In this document: in pieces, positions 8,401 through 17,556 of the stretch
How positions within the stretch are numbered: position 1 is the first letter of the stretch
How the letters are laid out: every line of letters starts with the position of its first letter
From: Gelidibacter japonicus
GTDB lineage: Bacteria > Bacteroidota > Bacteroidia > Flavobacteriales > Flavobacteriaceae
Direction of reading: 5' to 3'
Assembly: GCF_010725055.1 (NCBI RefSeq)
Contig: NZ_BJKB01000022.1
Coordinates: 1-52,798, forward strand
Length of the DNA stretch: 52,798 bases
Made by a program: the position numbers and the translations under genes
The notes under the pieces: model-generated
The model's input: the letters and a program-made list of their open reading frames with translations, nothing else
Databases searched by the model: none
Told to the model about the DNA's origin: nothing

Positions 8401-9516
8401 ATGATTCTTTCTTATTGGGAGATAAAAAGTTACCTCTCCAACATTGATTATACCATTGTTGGCAGTGGAATTGTTGGTCTCAATTGCGCTTTACGGTTGC
8501 GGGAGCGGTTTCCAAAAGCAGCCATAGTTATTCTTGAAAGAGGAATTTTGCCACAGGGAGCAAGCACTAAAAATGCAGGTTTCGCTTGTTTTGGGAGTCT
8601 CAGTGAGATTTTAGACGATCTGAAAACGCATTCTGAAGATGAAGTCGTACAGTTGATAGAGAAGCGGCGTAAAGGTCTTTTATTATTACGCAAAACATTA
8701 TCTGATAAAGCCATCGACTATCAACAGCATGGTGGGTATGAATTATTTGATCATAACGACCATAAAGAATACGACTATTGTATGTCGCGTATGGACAAAG
8801 TAAACGTCCTTTTAAAGCCATATTTTAAGGACAATGTTTTTCAAATTAGGGACAATCTGTTCAATTTTAATAACATTCAAAAACAATTAAGCTTTACACC
8901 ATTTGAAGGACAAATCGATACCGGAAAAATGATGCGCTCATTAACTGATTTAGTTTTGAGCAAAGGCATTCTGATCCTTAATTCAGTTTCGGTTGAGCAT
9001 TTTGACGAATTGAATGGAAGCGTGCATGTTAAAACTGATAAATTTGAATTTAAAACGAATCGCTTGCTCTTTTGCACCAATGGTTTCGCATCGAAACTGA
9101 TAAATGCTGAAGTAAAACCCGCGAGAGCACAAGTTTTGATCACAAAACCGATTGAAAACTTAAAGATTAAGGGCACGTTCCATCTCGATAAAGGGTTCTA
9201 TTATTTTCGTAATATTGACTCGCGAATTTTATTGGGTGGTGGACGGAATCTGGATTTCAAAACCGAAGAAACGATTGAAATGGGAGAAACTGAAATCGTT
9301 CAGAACAAGTTGGAAGAACTCTTGAAAACCACCATTCTTCCATATACGCCTTTTGAAATCGAGCAGAGATGGAGTGGTATAATGGGAGTTGGAAGCACTA
9401 AAAAACCGATTGTAGAACAGCTGAGCGACAGGGTATTTTGTGGTGTAAGACTTGGAGGTATGGGAATTGCCATTGGAAGCCATGTAGGTAGGGAATTGGC
9501 GCATTTGGTGGATTAA
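8401..9516 (+). CDS. FAD-dependent oxidoreductase, DAO family
   Basis: A 371-residue flavoprotein of the D-amino-acid oxidase/glycine oxidase fold, expected to oxidise an amine or hydroxy acid in the cytoplasm. The N-terminal Rossmann motif DYTIVGSGIVGLNCALRLRE binds FAD ADP; ILERG closes the ribose site. GASTKNAGFACFGS is the second FAD contact typical of DAO proteins. The C-terminal RWSGIMGVGSTKKP and VRLGGMGIAIGSHVGR segments match the family. The substrate is not determinable, and no biosynthetic partner is adjacent. mtgA follows 48 nt later on the same strand. Confidence 0.85.
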   Translation: MILSYWEIKSYLSNIDYTIVGSGIVGLNCALRLRERFPKAAIVILERGILPQGASTKNAGFACFGSLSEILDDLKTHSEDEVVQLIEKRRKGLLLLRKTLSDKAIDYQQHGGYELFDHNDHKEYDYCMSRMDKVNVLLKPYFKDNVFQIRDNLFNFNNIQKQLSFTPFEGQIDTGKMMRSLTDLVLSKGILILNSVSVEHFDELNGSVHVKTDKFEFKTNRLLFCTNGFASKLINAEVKPARAQVLITKPIENLKIKGTFHLDKGFYYFRNIDSRILLGGGRNLDFKTEETIEMGETEIVQNKLEELLKTTILPYTPFEIEQRWSGIMGVGSTKKPIVEQLSDRVFCGVRLGGMGIAIGSHVGRELAHLVD

Positions 9517-9564
9517 TATGGTGCATTGACATCACATGGCCCGTAGGTTTAAATTGAAAAATTC

Positions 9565-10260
9565 ATGATGAAAATATTCAGATTTCTATTCAAAACATTA
9601 TTATGGCTTTTGGTCATTCCTATAATTGGTGTGGTAGTTTTCAAATGGGTGCCTGTTCCAGCAACACCATTAATGGTCATTCGATATTTTGAGCAGAAAG
9701 GTGCTGATAAAGAAACCATATGGAAACACGATTGGGTACCAATTGATGAGATTTCCAAAAACTTACAGTTGGCGGTGATATGTAGTGAAGACCAGAATTT
9801 TTTAAGTCACAACGGATTTGACTTGAAAGCAATTGAAAAGGCCTTTGACAGTAATCAGAAAAGTGAAAGGGTAAGGGGAGGCAGCACCATTAGTCAGCAG
9901 ACTGCAAAAAATGTATTTTTATGGCCAGAACGCAGTTGGCTCAGGAAAGGAATGGAAACCTACGTCACCTTTTGGATCGAATTAATTTGGTCCAAGGAAC
10001 GCATTATGGAGGTTTATTTGAACAGTATTGAAATGGGTAACGGGATTTATGGAGCAGAAGCGGCTTCTCAATTTTGGTTTAAGAAACCGGCTTCAAAGTT
10101 GAGCAAAAGTGAGGCTGCAGCCATTGCGGCTATTTTGCCACGACCACTAAAATATCGAGCCAATCCTCTAACCAAATATATTGCAAGTCGCAAATTATGG
10201 ATCATGAAGCAGATGAGTTTTCACGGTGCTTTAAATTACGACAGGAAAGATGAAAAATAA
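9565..10260 (+). CDS. mtgA: Monofunctional peptidoglycan glycosyltransferase
   Basis: A 231-residue inner-membrane enzyme (GT51 family) that polymerises lipid II into glycan strands without a transpeptidase domain. Residues 8-27 form the single N-terminal membrane anchor (LFKTLLWLLVIPIIGVVVF). The catalytic Glu lies in CSEDQNFLSHNGFD. RGGSTISQQTAKNVFLW and the second Glu region ERIMEVYLNSIEMG follow, then GIYGAEAASQFWF. Length is typical. Its last 11 bases overlap the next gene, suggesting translational coupling. Confidence 0.95.
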   Translation: MMKIFRFLFKTLLWLLVIPIIGVVVFKWVPVPATPLMVIRYFEQKGADKETIWKHDWVPIDEISKNLQLAVICSEDQNFLSHNGFDLKAIEKAFDSNQKSERVRGGSTISQQTAKNVFLWPERSWLRKGMETYVTFWIELIWSKERIMEVYLNSIEMGNGIYGAEAASQFWFKKPASKLSKSEAAAIAAILPRPLKYRANPLTKYIASRKLWIMKQMSFHGALNYDRKDEK

Positions 10261-10711
10261 TCTCCCATTGAAGCAGGAACTTTTTCTACAATGTGTCAAA
10301 TTTGTTGAAGAGCGCCATTTTAAGATCCTAAATCAAATAGCTGAGATTCAGGAATCCTTGACCTCAGAGACTAAAAGTAGTGCCGGTGACAAACATGAAA
10401 CTGGTAGGGCGATGATGCAATTGGAACGTGAAAAAGCAGGACAACAGTTGGCAGAAGTAGAAAGGCTGAAAGAAGCTTTATCTCAACTTGATGTGGATAA
10501 GATCTCTCAAAAAATCGGATTGGGAAGTGTTGTGTTTACAACAAAAGCCAATTACTTTATGGCGATCAGTGCAGGTCAAATGACAGTTAATTCACAATCG
10601 TTTTTTGCCATTTCTCCAAATACGCCCATTGGATTGCTATTAATGGGGAAAAAGGTTGGAGATGCCATCGTTTTTCGGGATCACACGTTTGTGATTGAAT
10701 CCGTTGGATAA
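10250..10711 (+). CDS. GreA/GreB-like C-terminal domain protein
   Basis: A 153-residue cytoplasmic protein found widely in Flavobacteriia, where database copies often carry the name 3-oxoacyl-ACP synthase; I see no thiolase-fold or catalytic-Cys motif to support that. The N-terminal half is helical and charged and probably a coiled coil (about 30-85, with EREKAGQQLAEVERLKEAL). The C-terminal half has the layout of the GreA/GreB C-terminal domain, including SPNTPIGLLLMGKKVGDAIV. It may be a secondary-channel RNA polymerase factor or a diverged relative. It overlaps mtgA by 11 nt and is followed by a hairpin at 10725. Confidence 0.7.
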   Translation: MKNNLPLKQELFLQCVKFVEERHFKILNQIAEIQESLTSETKSSAGDKHETGRAMMQLEREKAGQQLAEVERLKEALSQLDVDKISQKIGLGSVVFTTKANYFMAISAGQMTVNSQSFFAISPNTPIGLLLMGKKVGDAIVFRDHTFVIESVG

Positions 10712-10724
10712 GTGGTTAACGAAA

Positions 10725-10757
10725 AGACCTGGCAGGTTTTTAAAACCTGTCAGGTCT
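10725..10757. repeat. Interspersed hairpin repeat, copy 1
   Basis: AGACCTGGCAGGTTTT (10725-10740) pairs with AAAACCTGTCAGGTCT (10742-10757) over 16 positions with one G-U pair. Each arm is itself partly palindromic (CCTG/CAGG). A related copy lies at 11752-11784, on the other side of the ABC ATPase gene. It may end transcription of mtgA and the GreA-like gene. Confidence 0.75.
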
Positions 10758-10797
10758 AAAATTATCATTCAAATTTGAACTAGTAGTCTTTCGAGAT

Positions 10798-11736
10798 TCA
10801 TTCAAAAAAAGAGTTAGATGCAACCTCCAAATAAACTTCTTGATTGATTTCAAGCTTGAATTTACTCTCGAAAAAAACAATATCATCGTCTGTACGTCCC
10901 TCAATTAAGTAATAGTGGCCTTTAAAGTAATTGCGGTAAACTTTCACTTTTAAATCAGATTTCTCAACTTTTTGAAGTTGATGCGCATAGATGATTTGAT
11001 CATTGATGAGATTAAATTCGCCGAAAAATGAGGCCGTTAAAGGCATTTCTGGGCTTTTATAAAGTTCTTGAGGCGATTTGTTGGCGATGATTTTCGAATC
11101 GTGTAGGACAATCATTCTGTCAGCATAAGCCAAAACGTCTTCACTATCATGGGTAGCCACAATACAGGCGATATCTTTTTCTTTCAGATAATTAAAGATG
11201 CTCCTGCGCAATGATTGTTTTTGAAAATTGTCAATATGGCTAAAGGGCTCATCCAGCAATATGATCTCCGGTTGTTTGGCTAATGCTCTTGCTAAGGCCA
11301 CACGCTGCTTTTGTCCGCCACTCAAAGTCTTCACTTTAGTTTTGGCGAAGTCTTCTAAATCGACCACTTCCAAAAGCTCTTGAACGCGTTCTTTTTTTTC
11401 TTTGGGAAAGAAATTGGACAGATGTTTGCCAATATTTTCTTCAACAGTGATGAATGGCATTAAGTCGAATTCCTGAGCGACATACTTCATGAAATCATAG
11501 CCAACTACGAGATTGTATTTTGGGCCTAAGATTTCAGTGTCATTCCAAAAAATTTGTCCTTCATTTAAGTCATATTCTCCATAAATCACTTTCAACAGCG
11601 TCGATTTTCCTGATCCACTTTCCCCAATGACAGAAATGTGCTCGCCTCTTTTGACCGAAAAGTTAAGATTATTGAGCACCGGAGAATCTGTGCTTTTTTT
11701 GTTATAAGTGAAGGTAATGTTTTGGACTTTAAGCAT
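10798..11736 (-). CDS. ABC transporter ATP-binding protein
   Basis: A 312-residue ATPase of the PotA/MalK-type layout. It has Walker A GESGSGKST near residue 40, signature LSGGQKQRVALARALA, Walker B IILLDEPFSHID and switch His in VATHDSED. A C-terminal TOBE-like extension of about 70 residues starts after the ATPase core. The upstream in-frame start at 11769 would begin inside the hairpin repeat, and the family starts at MLKVQNITF, so 11736 is chosen. No permease or binding protein is adjacent, so the substrate and membrane partner are unknown. The gene is bracketed by two related hairpin repeats. Confidence 0.85.
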   Translation of the reverse strand: MLKVQNITFTYNKKSTDSPVLNNLNFSVKRGEHISVIGESGSGKSTLLKVIYGEYDLNEGQIFWNDTEILGPKYNLVVGYDFMKYVAQEFDLMPFITVEENIGKHLSNFFPKEKKERVQELLEVVDLEDFAKTKVKTLSGGQKQRVALARALAKQPEIILLDEPFSHIDNFQKQSLRRSIFNYLKEKDIACIVATHDSEDVLAYADRMIVLHDSKIIANKSPQELYKSPEMPLTASFFGEFNLINDQIIYAHQLQKVEKSDLKVKVYRNYFKGHYYLIEGRTDDDIVFFESKFKLEINQEVYLEVASNSFFE

Positions 11737-11751
11737 CTGTAAACTATAAAA

Positions 11752-11784
11752 AGACCTGTCAAGTTTCAAATACCTGACAGGTCT
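11752..11784. repeat. Interspersed hairpin repeat, copy 2
   Basis: AGACCTGTCA (11752-11761) pairs perfectly with TGACAGGTCT (11775-11784). It shares the AGACCTG(T/G)CA(A/G)GTTT arm with copy 1 at 10725. It lies between the prolyl oligopeptidase stop and the ABC gene start on the minus strand, so it could attenuate read-through between them. Confidence 0.7.
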
Positions 11785-11803
11785 GAAATCAACTCTGAAT
11801 TAA

Positions 11804-13969
11804 TTATCCCTTAATTTTTGATTTAGTGGTATTTGGAAGCACTTTATAACCCATATTGTAAAGCGTAAATCCGAATATATCGGCGTATTGCTCTATGGTC
11901 TTGCTCACCGGAGTACCTGCGCCATGCCCGGCATCAGTTTCAATTCTGATTAATGTGGGATTGGTTCCTGTCTGTTTGCTTTGTAATTCTGCGGCAAATT
12001 TAAAACTATGTGCAGGTACTACTCGATCATCATGATCGCCTGTTGTGATCAACGTTGCAGGATATTCTACCCCTTCTTTGACATTATGGATGGGAGAATA
12101 GCCTTTTAGGTAGTCAAACATCTCCTTGTTATCCTCAGACGTTCCATAATCATACGCCCAGCCAGCACCTGAAGTAAAGGTATGGTAGCGTAGCATATCC
12201 AACACGCCAACTGCAGGGATGGCTACTTTTACTAAATCTGGACGTTGGGTCATGGTTGCACCAACTAAAAGCCCTCCGTTTGAACCGCCTCTAATAGCTA
12301 AATAATCTGATGAAGTGTAATTGTTGTCAATCAAGTATTCTGCGGCAGCGATGAAATCGTCAAATACATTTTGCTTTTCCAATTTGGTTCCTGCATCATG
12401 CCATTTTTTACCATACTCTCCACCTCCGCGAATGTTAGGCACTGCATAAATACCTCCTTGTTCCATCCAGACTGCGTTGGCGATACTGAAGGATGGGGTC
12501 AGGGAAATATTGAATCCACCATAACTATAAAGAATGGTAGGATTTTTACCGTTAAGCTCTATGTCTTTTTTATAAGATATAATCATGGGTACTTTGGTGC
12601 CATCCTTTGAGGTATAAAAGACTTGTTTGCTTTCAAAATCGTCGGCATTAAAATTGATTCCAGGTTTAATATACACTTCAGAAGTACCAGTTTTAGGATT
12701 AAAACTGTAAATCGTACTTGGAGTGATATAGTTGGAAAATGAGTAGTAAATGACTTGGTCTTCTTTTTTACCTCCAAATCCACTAGCGCTTCCAACACCA
12801 GGCAATTCAATCTCTCTCACCAATTTGCCATCATAGTCGTATTGCTTTACTTTAGAAACTGCATCCACCATATAACTAGCAAATATATAACCACTACCGG
12901 TAGAAGCACGAAGTACATTTTCTGTTTCTGGAATCAAATCCTTCCAGTTTTCCGGACTCGGATTGGAAGCATCAACGGTAACAACTTTTTGGTTGGGAGC
13001 ATTTCTATTGGTAATTAAATAGAGCTTGCTTCCAACATTTTCAATGACTCCCGTATCGCTGTCTGAGTTTTCCAAAATAGTAATCATTTTGCTGTTTGGC
13101 TGCGATAAATCCTGCATTAATAATTTTGTTCCAGAAGTGGAGTTTCTTGGATATATGAACAGATAGTTGCCATCTTCTGTAACACTACCGCTTACATAGC
13201 GATGTTTTTGTGCTTCAGTACCGCCATAGATCAATTGGTCTTGTTTTTGTGAGGTTCCTAATTTGTGGTAAAAGAGTTTATGTTGGTCTGTTTTAGCTGA
13301 AAGCTCACTGCCTTTTGGTTTGTCATAGCTCGAATAATAGAAGCCTTCATTGTTTTTCCATGAAATGCCACTAAATTTGACATCCACTATCGTGTCTTCA
13401 ATTTGTTTTTTGGATTCGACATCCATGATGATCACTTTTCGCCAATCACTTCCGCCTTCAGAAATTTGATAAGCCGCCAGTTTTCCGTTTTTCGAAAAAT
13501 TTAGTCCACCTAACGAAATGGTACCGTCTTTACTGAAGGTATTGGGATCCAAAAAGACCTCTTCGTTATCTTCGCCAGTTTTCTTTCTGTAAATAACCGA
13601 TTGGTTTTGTAGACCGTCATTTTTGTAATAATAAGTATATTCTCCCTCGATGAAAGGAGCACCAATTTTTTCATAGTTCCAAATTTCTTCCAATCGTTCT
13701 TTTAGTTCTTGACGATATGGAATTTGGGCCAAATAATCGGCAGTCACTTCGTTTTGGGCTTTTACCCATTCGCCGGTTTCTTCGCTTCTATCATCTTCGA
13801 GCCACCGGTATGGGTCTATTACTTGTTCTCCAAAATAAGTGTCAACGGAATCTACGGTTTTGGTCTCAGGATAAGTCACGGCAATGACATTGGATTTTTT
13901 AAGTTCATTTTCATTTTTACAGGCGGTAATTGTGGTTAGAACTACCATGGCAAGCGCTAAATTTCTCAT
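11804..13969 (-). CDS. Prolyl oligopeptidase family lipoprotein (S9A)
   Basis: A 721-residue serine peptidase that cleaves short peptides after proline. The start at 13969 gives a lipoprotein signal peptide with lipobox ITAC ([19 protein letters not shown]), so it is probably a periplasmic membrane-anchored enzyme. An earlier in-frame ATG at 14011 would bury this signal. The seven-bladed propeller occupies the middle. The catalytic domain shows the Ser in [10 protein letters not shown], Asp in [11 protein letters not shown] and His in [25 protein letters not shown] is the N-terminal family signature. Length is normal for S9A. Confidence 0.95.
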   Translation of the reverse strand: MRNLALAMVVLTTITACKNENELKKSNVIAVTYPETKTVDSVDTYFGEQVIDPYRWLEDDRSEETGEWVKAQNEVTADYLAQIPYRQELKERLEEIWNYEKIGAPFIEGEYTYYYKNDGLQNQSVIYRKKTGEDNEEVFLDPNTFSKDGTISLGGLNFSKNGKLAAYQISEGGSDWRKVIIMDVESKKQIEDTIVDVKFSGISWKNNEGFYYSSYDKPKGSELSAKTDQHKLFYHKLGTSQKQDQLIYGGTEAQKHRYVSGSVTEDGNYLFIYPRNSTSGTKLLMQDLSQPNSKMITILENSDSDTGVIENVGSKLYLITNRNAPNQKVVTVDASNPSPENWKDLIPETENVLRASTGSGYIFASYMVDAVSKVKQYDYDGKLVREIELPGVGSASGFGGKKEDQVIYYSFSNYITPSTIYSFNPKTGTSEVYIKPGINFNADDFESKQVFYTSKDGTKVPMIISYKKDIELNGKNPTILYSYGGFNISLTPSFSIANAVWMEQGGIYAVPNIRGGGEYGKKWHDAGTKLEKQNVFDDFIAAAEYLIDNNYTSSDYLAIRGGSNGGLLVGATMTQRPDLVKVAIPAVGVLDMLRYHTFTSGAGWAYDYGTSEDNKEMFDYLKGYSPIHNVKEGVEYPATLITTGDHDDRVVPAHSFKFAAELQSKQTGTNPTLIRIETDAGHGAGTPVSKTIEQYADIFGFTLYNMGYKVLPNTTKSKIKG

Positions 13970-14010
13970 AAAAGTTAAACGTGTTAAGTGTTGTGTTCCA
14001 AAAATAAACA

Positions 14011-14045
14011 AAAAAGCCCCTACAAGCGGATGTAAGAGGCTTTTT
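14011..14045 (-). terminator. Intrinsic terminator after asd
   Basis: AAAAAGCC (14011-14018) pairs with GGCTTTTT (14038-14045), with an inner TACA/TGTA extension. On the minus strand it lies 60 nt after the asd stop, and it separates asd from the peptidase gene. Confidence 0.75.
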
Positions 14046-14105
14046 AATATAATGTTAAGAAATCTATCGATTGATAAACATCTCTATTTTTTGTGAATTA
14101 CATTT

Positions 14106-15095
14106 TTAAATCAGATTCTTATCAATTAAATATTCTGCAATCTGAATGGTGTTTGTAGCGGCACCTTTTCTGAGGTTGTCACTAACGATCCATAGGTTTA
14201 GTGTGTTTGGTTGAGACTCGTCGCGTCTGATACGTCCAACAAAAACATCATCTTTCCCATTGGCATAAATGGGCATTGGATAGGTATTGACATCTAGATT
14301 GTCTTGAACCACAACACCAGGAGTTTTACTTAGCAGTTTACGAATTTCAGAAACATCAAAATCATTTTCAAATTCAATGTTTACGGCCTCGCTATGACCA
14401 CCTTGCGTTGGAACTCTCACAGCGGTGGCAGTAACAGCTATGGAGCGGTCATCCAGAATTTTTTGGGTTTCCCTAACCAATTTCATTTCTTCTTTGGTAT
14501 AGCCATTTTCTTCAAAAACATCGCAATGTGGGATAACGTTCTTATTTATTGGATAAGGATAAGCCATTTCACCTTTAACTCCAGCCAATTCATTTTCTAG
14601 TTGTTTTACTGCTTTTACCCCAGTTCCCGTAATGGATTGGTAGGTAGAAACAACGATTCTTTTGATTTTATATTTTTTGTGAAGTGGTGCCAAGACCATC
14701 ACCATCTGAGTGGTCGAACAGTTTGGATTGGCAATGATTTTATCGTCTTTTGTAAGTTGATCTGCATTGATTTCAGGAACTATCAGTTTTTTTGTAGCAT
14801 CCATTCGCCAAGCGGAAGAGTTATCAATAACCGTAGTGCCAACTTGTTCGAATTTTGGAGCCCATTCCAACGACGTAGTGCCTCCGGCTGAAAAGAAGGC
14901 GATATCTGGTTTTTTTGAGACTGCTTCTGCCAAACCAATAACTTTATGGGTTTCATTTTTAAAGGTAATTTCTTTCCCGACAGACCTTTCTGAAGCTACG
15001 AGCATTAACTCTGTAAAAGGGAAATTACGCTCTTCAAGAATTTTTAACATCACTTCGCCAACCATACCTGTGGCGCCAACAACAGCTACTTTCAT
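14106..15095 (-). CDS. asd: Aspartate-semialdehyde dehydrogenase
   Basis: A 329-residue NADPH-dependent enzyme that reduces beta-aspartyl phosphate to aspartate semialdehyde, feeding lysine, diaminopimelate, methionine and threonine synthesis. The nucleotide motif VAVVGATGMVGEVMLKIL begins at residue 3. The catalytic Cys is in NPNCSTTQMV, and the substrate-binding Arg and His appear in VRVPTQGGHSEAV. IDNSSAWRMD matches the family. Length is typical. The mscL terminator lies just upstream on the same strand, so asd is likely transcribed alone. Confidence 0.96.
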   Translation of the reverse strand: MKVAVVGATGMVGEVMLKILEERNFPFTELMLVASERSVGKEITFKNETHKVIGLAEAVSKKPDIAFFSAGGTTSLEWAPKFEQVGTTVIDNSSAWRMDATKKLIVPEINADQLTKDDKIIANPNCSTTQMVMVLAPLHKKYKIKRIVVSTYQSITGTGVKAVKQLENELAGVKGEMAYPYPINKNVIPHCDVFEENGYTKEEMKLVRETQKILDDRSIAVTATAVRVPTQGGHSEAVNIEFENDFDVSEIRKLLSKTPGVVVQDNLDVNTYPMPIYANGKDDVFVGRIRRDESQPNTLNLWIVSDNLRKGAATNTIQIAEYLIDKNLI

Positions 15096-15165
15096 AATAA
15101 AAAAAATTTAAGTCGCTAAAGTAACCAATTATTCAATGTATTTAAAGAAGATTATATAAAAAAAG

Positions 15166-15192
15166 AACCCGATTCTGATAAAGAATCGGGTT
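15166..15192 (-). terminator. Intrinsic terminator after mscL
   Basis: AACCCGATTCT (15166-15176) pairs perfectly with AGAATCGGGTT (15182-15192). On the minus strand it is followed by a run of seven T residues, 27 nt beyond the mscL stop. Confidence 0.9.
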
Positions 15193-15218
15193 AAAGTTAG
15201 AATATGGGTGTAGCGTGA

Positions 15219-15629
15219 TTATTTCTTTAGTGCGTCTCTAATTTCTTTCAATAAATCAATTTCAGTTGGGCCAGCAGGAGCTGCAGGTGCTTCTTCCTTT
15301 TTAGCTCTTACTTTTGCGTAAGCCTTAACAATCATAAACAGTACAAAACCAACAATCATTAAATTGATGATGGAGTTGATCCAATTACCATAGGCAATGA
15401 CTGCAGCTCCTGCTTCGTTAGCAACGGCCAATGACTCATAGGTCTTTCCGTCCAAGGCATAGAACATATCTGAAAAGTCAACGCCTCCGGTGAAATATCC
15501 AACAATAGGCATCATGATGTCACTTACAAACCCATTGACCACCAAGCCAACGGCTCCAGCAAGTAAAACGGCAACCGCCAAATCAATGACGTTGCCCGTC
15601 ATGATAAAATCTTTAAATTCTTTCCACAT
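15219..15629 (-). CDS. mscL: Large-conductance mechanosensitive channel
   Basis: A 136-residue inner-membrane channel that opens under membrane tension to relieve osmotic downshock. The N-terminal helix FKDFIMTGNVIDLAVAV and TM1 pore region with LAGAVGLVVNGFVSDI are characteristic. TM2 is near residues 83-104 (INSIINLMIVGFVLFMIVKA). The C-terminal helix ends IDLLKEIRDALKK. Length is normal (about 136). It is downstream of alr on the same strand with a 77-nt gap, and is closed by a strong terminator. Confidence 0.96.
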   Translation of the reverse strand: MWKEFKDFIMTGNVIDLAVAVLLAGAVGLVVNGFVSDIMMPIVGYFTGGVDFSDMFYALDGKTYESLAVANEAGAAVIAYGNWINSIINLMIVGFVLFMIVKAYAKVRAKKEEAPAAPAGPTEIDLLKEIRDALKK

Positions 15630-15706
15630 AGTTAATTGAATTTTTACATTGGTTAATAGGATACTAAAATAGGAAAAATTTATTACGGTTAATTCTTACT
15701 TAGAGA

Positions 15707-16813
15707 TTAATTTATGATATTCCTTTTAACGCGTTGTGAAATGGCCGTAATCAATTCGTACGAAATGGTATTCGCCGAATGCGCCAAATCGTCGGCGGTA
15801 TTTGAAGCATCAAACACAATAACTTCATCTCCTTCATGACAGTCAATTCCGGTGATATCAACCATAATCATATCCATACAAACGTTACCTACTATAGCTG
15901 CTTTTTTTCCATCAATGATCACATAGCCTTTTCCATTGCCATAAGGTCTGCCAATTCCATCAGCATGACCAATTGGGATTGTGGCTGTTTTCATGGATGA
16001 TGTGCTTTTATAAGCCCGATTATAGCCTACCGTTTCGCCTTTTTCAATATGATGTATTTGTGAAATAACCGATTTGAGCGAAGCAATGGGTCTGAAATTT
16101 TTATTTTCTTTTTCAGAATTTCCAAAGCCATACAATCCTATGCCACTACGTACCATGTCAAAATGGGCTTCAGGATAGTTTAATATCCCTGAAGTATTGC
16201 ACATATGAAGCATAGGTTGGTAACCAAAACAGACTTTAAATTTTTCTGTTATCTTTTTAAAGGAATTTATTTGATGCAGCATAAATTCTTTTTCTGATAG
16301 ATCCTCGCTTGCGGCCAAATGAGAAAATATGGATTCAACTCTGACTACGTTTGATGAGTTTATCTTTGAATATATGCCTTCAATATCATTTTCAGAAAAA
16401 CCCAATCGGTTCAGTCCGGTATTAAATTTTAGATGTATGGGATAGTCTTTTTGATTCTTATCCGAAGCCATTTGCATGAAGGCATTAAGCACCTTTGCAT
16501 TATAAATGCTGGGTTCCAAACATCGGTCTATGATACTGCTAAAGCCTACCGGCAAAGGATGCAGTACCAAAATGGGCTTTGTAATTCCTGCATCACGTAG
16601 AGCGACTCCTTCTCCTGTATAGGCCACCGCAAAATAGTCAACATCTAAATTTTGCAGAAAAAGAGCGATTTCATCAGCCTCATGGCCATAGGCGAAGGCT
16701 TTGACTACTGCTAAAAACTTGGTTTTTTTTTGGAGTTTGGATTTGAGATATTCAAAATTGTGCTTTAAGGCCGATAGGTCTATTTCGAGTACGGTTTCTT
16801 GCGTTTTAGGCAT
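15707..16813 (-). CDS. alr: Alanine racemase
   Basis: A 368-residue PLP enzyme that interconverts L- and D-alanine for peptidoglycan. The PLP Lys is in [15 protein letters not shown] near residue 38; the usual VKANAYGHG is slightly changed. [10 protein letters not shown] and [12 protein letters not shown] mark the barrel and its C-terminal boundary. The second catalytic base Tyr lies in the GYNRAY region, and VCMDMIMVD completes the site. The gene is translated from within the tdk end, overlapping it by 8 nt, so tdk-alr is an operon. Confidence 0.95.
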   Translation of the reverse strand: MPKTQETVLEIDLSALKHNFEYLKSKLQKKTKFLAVVKAFAYGHEADEIALFLQNLDVDYFAVAYTGEGVALRDAGITKPILVLHPLPVGFSSIIDRCLEPSIYNAKVLNAFMQMASDKNQKDYPIHLKFNTGLNRLGFSENDIEGIYSKINSSNVVRVESIFSHLAASEDLSEKEFMLHQINSFKKITEKFKVCFGYQPMLHMCNTSGILNYPEAHFDMVRSGIGLYGFGNSEKENKNFRPIASLKSVISQIHHIEKGETVGYNRAYKSTSSMKTATIPIGHADGIGRPYGNGKGYVIIDGKKAAIVGNVCMDMIMVDITGIDCHEGDEVIVFDASNTADDLAHSANTISYELITAISQRVKRNIIN

Positions 16814-17453
16814 TGGAGTTTTTTGGTTTTTCAGTGAGTTCTACGGCATCGGTGACCTTCATTCCTCTTATTTTATCCATTGACATAGCTTTGTAAAATG
16901 CGGCACGGCTCAAGGGTTCATATTCATCCACTTCGCCTAAAAGTACTAAAGCGTCACTTTGTGCTTTTCTGTAGCTGTATTGTGCCAGGTTTCCAGTACG
17001 GGTGCAAATGGCATGTACCTTAGTGACATACTCGGCTGTTGCCATTAAATTTGGCATTGGACCGAACGGATTGCCTTTAAAATCCATGTCCAAACCGGCA
17101 ACAATGACCCTAATGCCCTTATTGGCCAAATCATTACAGACGCGTACGATTTCATCATCAAAAAATTGAGCTTCGTCAATTCCAACCACATCACATCCGT
17201 CGGCTAAAATTGGAATATTGGCTGCAGCAGGTACTGGGGTTGAGCGAATTTCATTGGCGTCATGAGACACGACCATTCCTTCATCGTAGCGCACATCAAC
17301 AGCAGGTTTGAAGATTTCAACTTTTTGTTTTGCAAACTGCGCACGCTTAAGACGCCTGATCAATTCTTCAGTCTTACCAGAGAACATAGAGCCACAAATA
17401 ACCTCAATCCACCCAAATTGTTCTTTAGGATTTACTGTATTTTCAAGAAACAT
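16806..17453 (-). CDS. tdk: Thymidine kinase
   Basis: A 215-residue cytosolic TK1-type kinase that phosphorylates thymidine with ATP. The P-loop is [15 protein letters not shown] near residue 20. The Walker B-like [11 protein letters not shown] contains the catalytic Glu environment. [12 protein letters not shown] is the lasso-preceding signature. The structural zinc site of the family normally has CxxC plus CxxC/H. Here [15 protein letters not shown] keeps only one Cys, so the zinc site appears lost or rebuilt. It leads the tdk-alr operon behind a -7 element at 17508. Confidence 0.94.
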   Translation of the reverse strand: MFLENTVNPKEQFGWIEVICGSMFSGKTEELIRRLKRAQFAKQKVEIFKPAVDVRYDEGMVVSHDANEIRSTPVPAAANIPILADGCDVVGIDEAQFFDDEIVRVCNDLANKGIRVIVAGLDMDFKGNPFGPMPNLMATAEYVTKVHAICTRTGNLAQYSYRKAQSDALVLLGEVDEYEPLSRAAFYKAMSMDKIRGMKVTDAVELTEKPKNSNA

Positions 17454-17507
17454 TTCGTAATTTTAACACTAAAACAAAGCTTGCCTTCGTTTGTTATAAA
17501 GGTGGCG

Positions 17508-17515
17508 CAAATTTA
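17508..17515 (-). promoter_or_regulatory. Candidate -7 promoter element for tdk-alr
   Basis: Read on the minus strand this is TAAATTTG, an exact TAnnTTTG match, 54 nt before the tdk start. No clear -33 TTG at the standard distance. Confidence 0.45.
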
Positions 17516-17556
17516 TTAAAAATCAAAAGCATAAATTAGAATTAAAGTTAAAAGTT

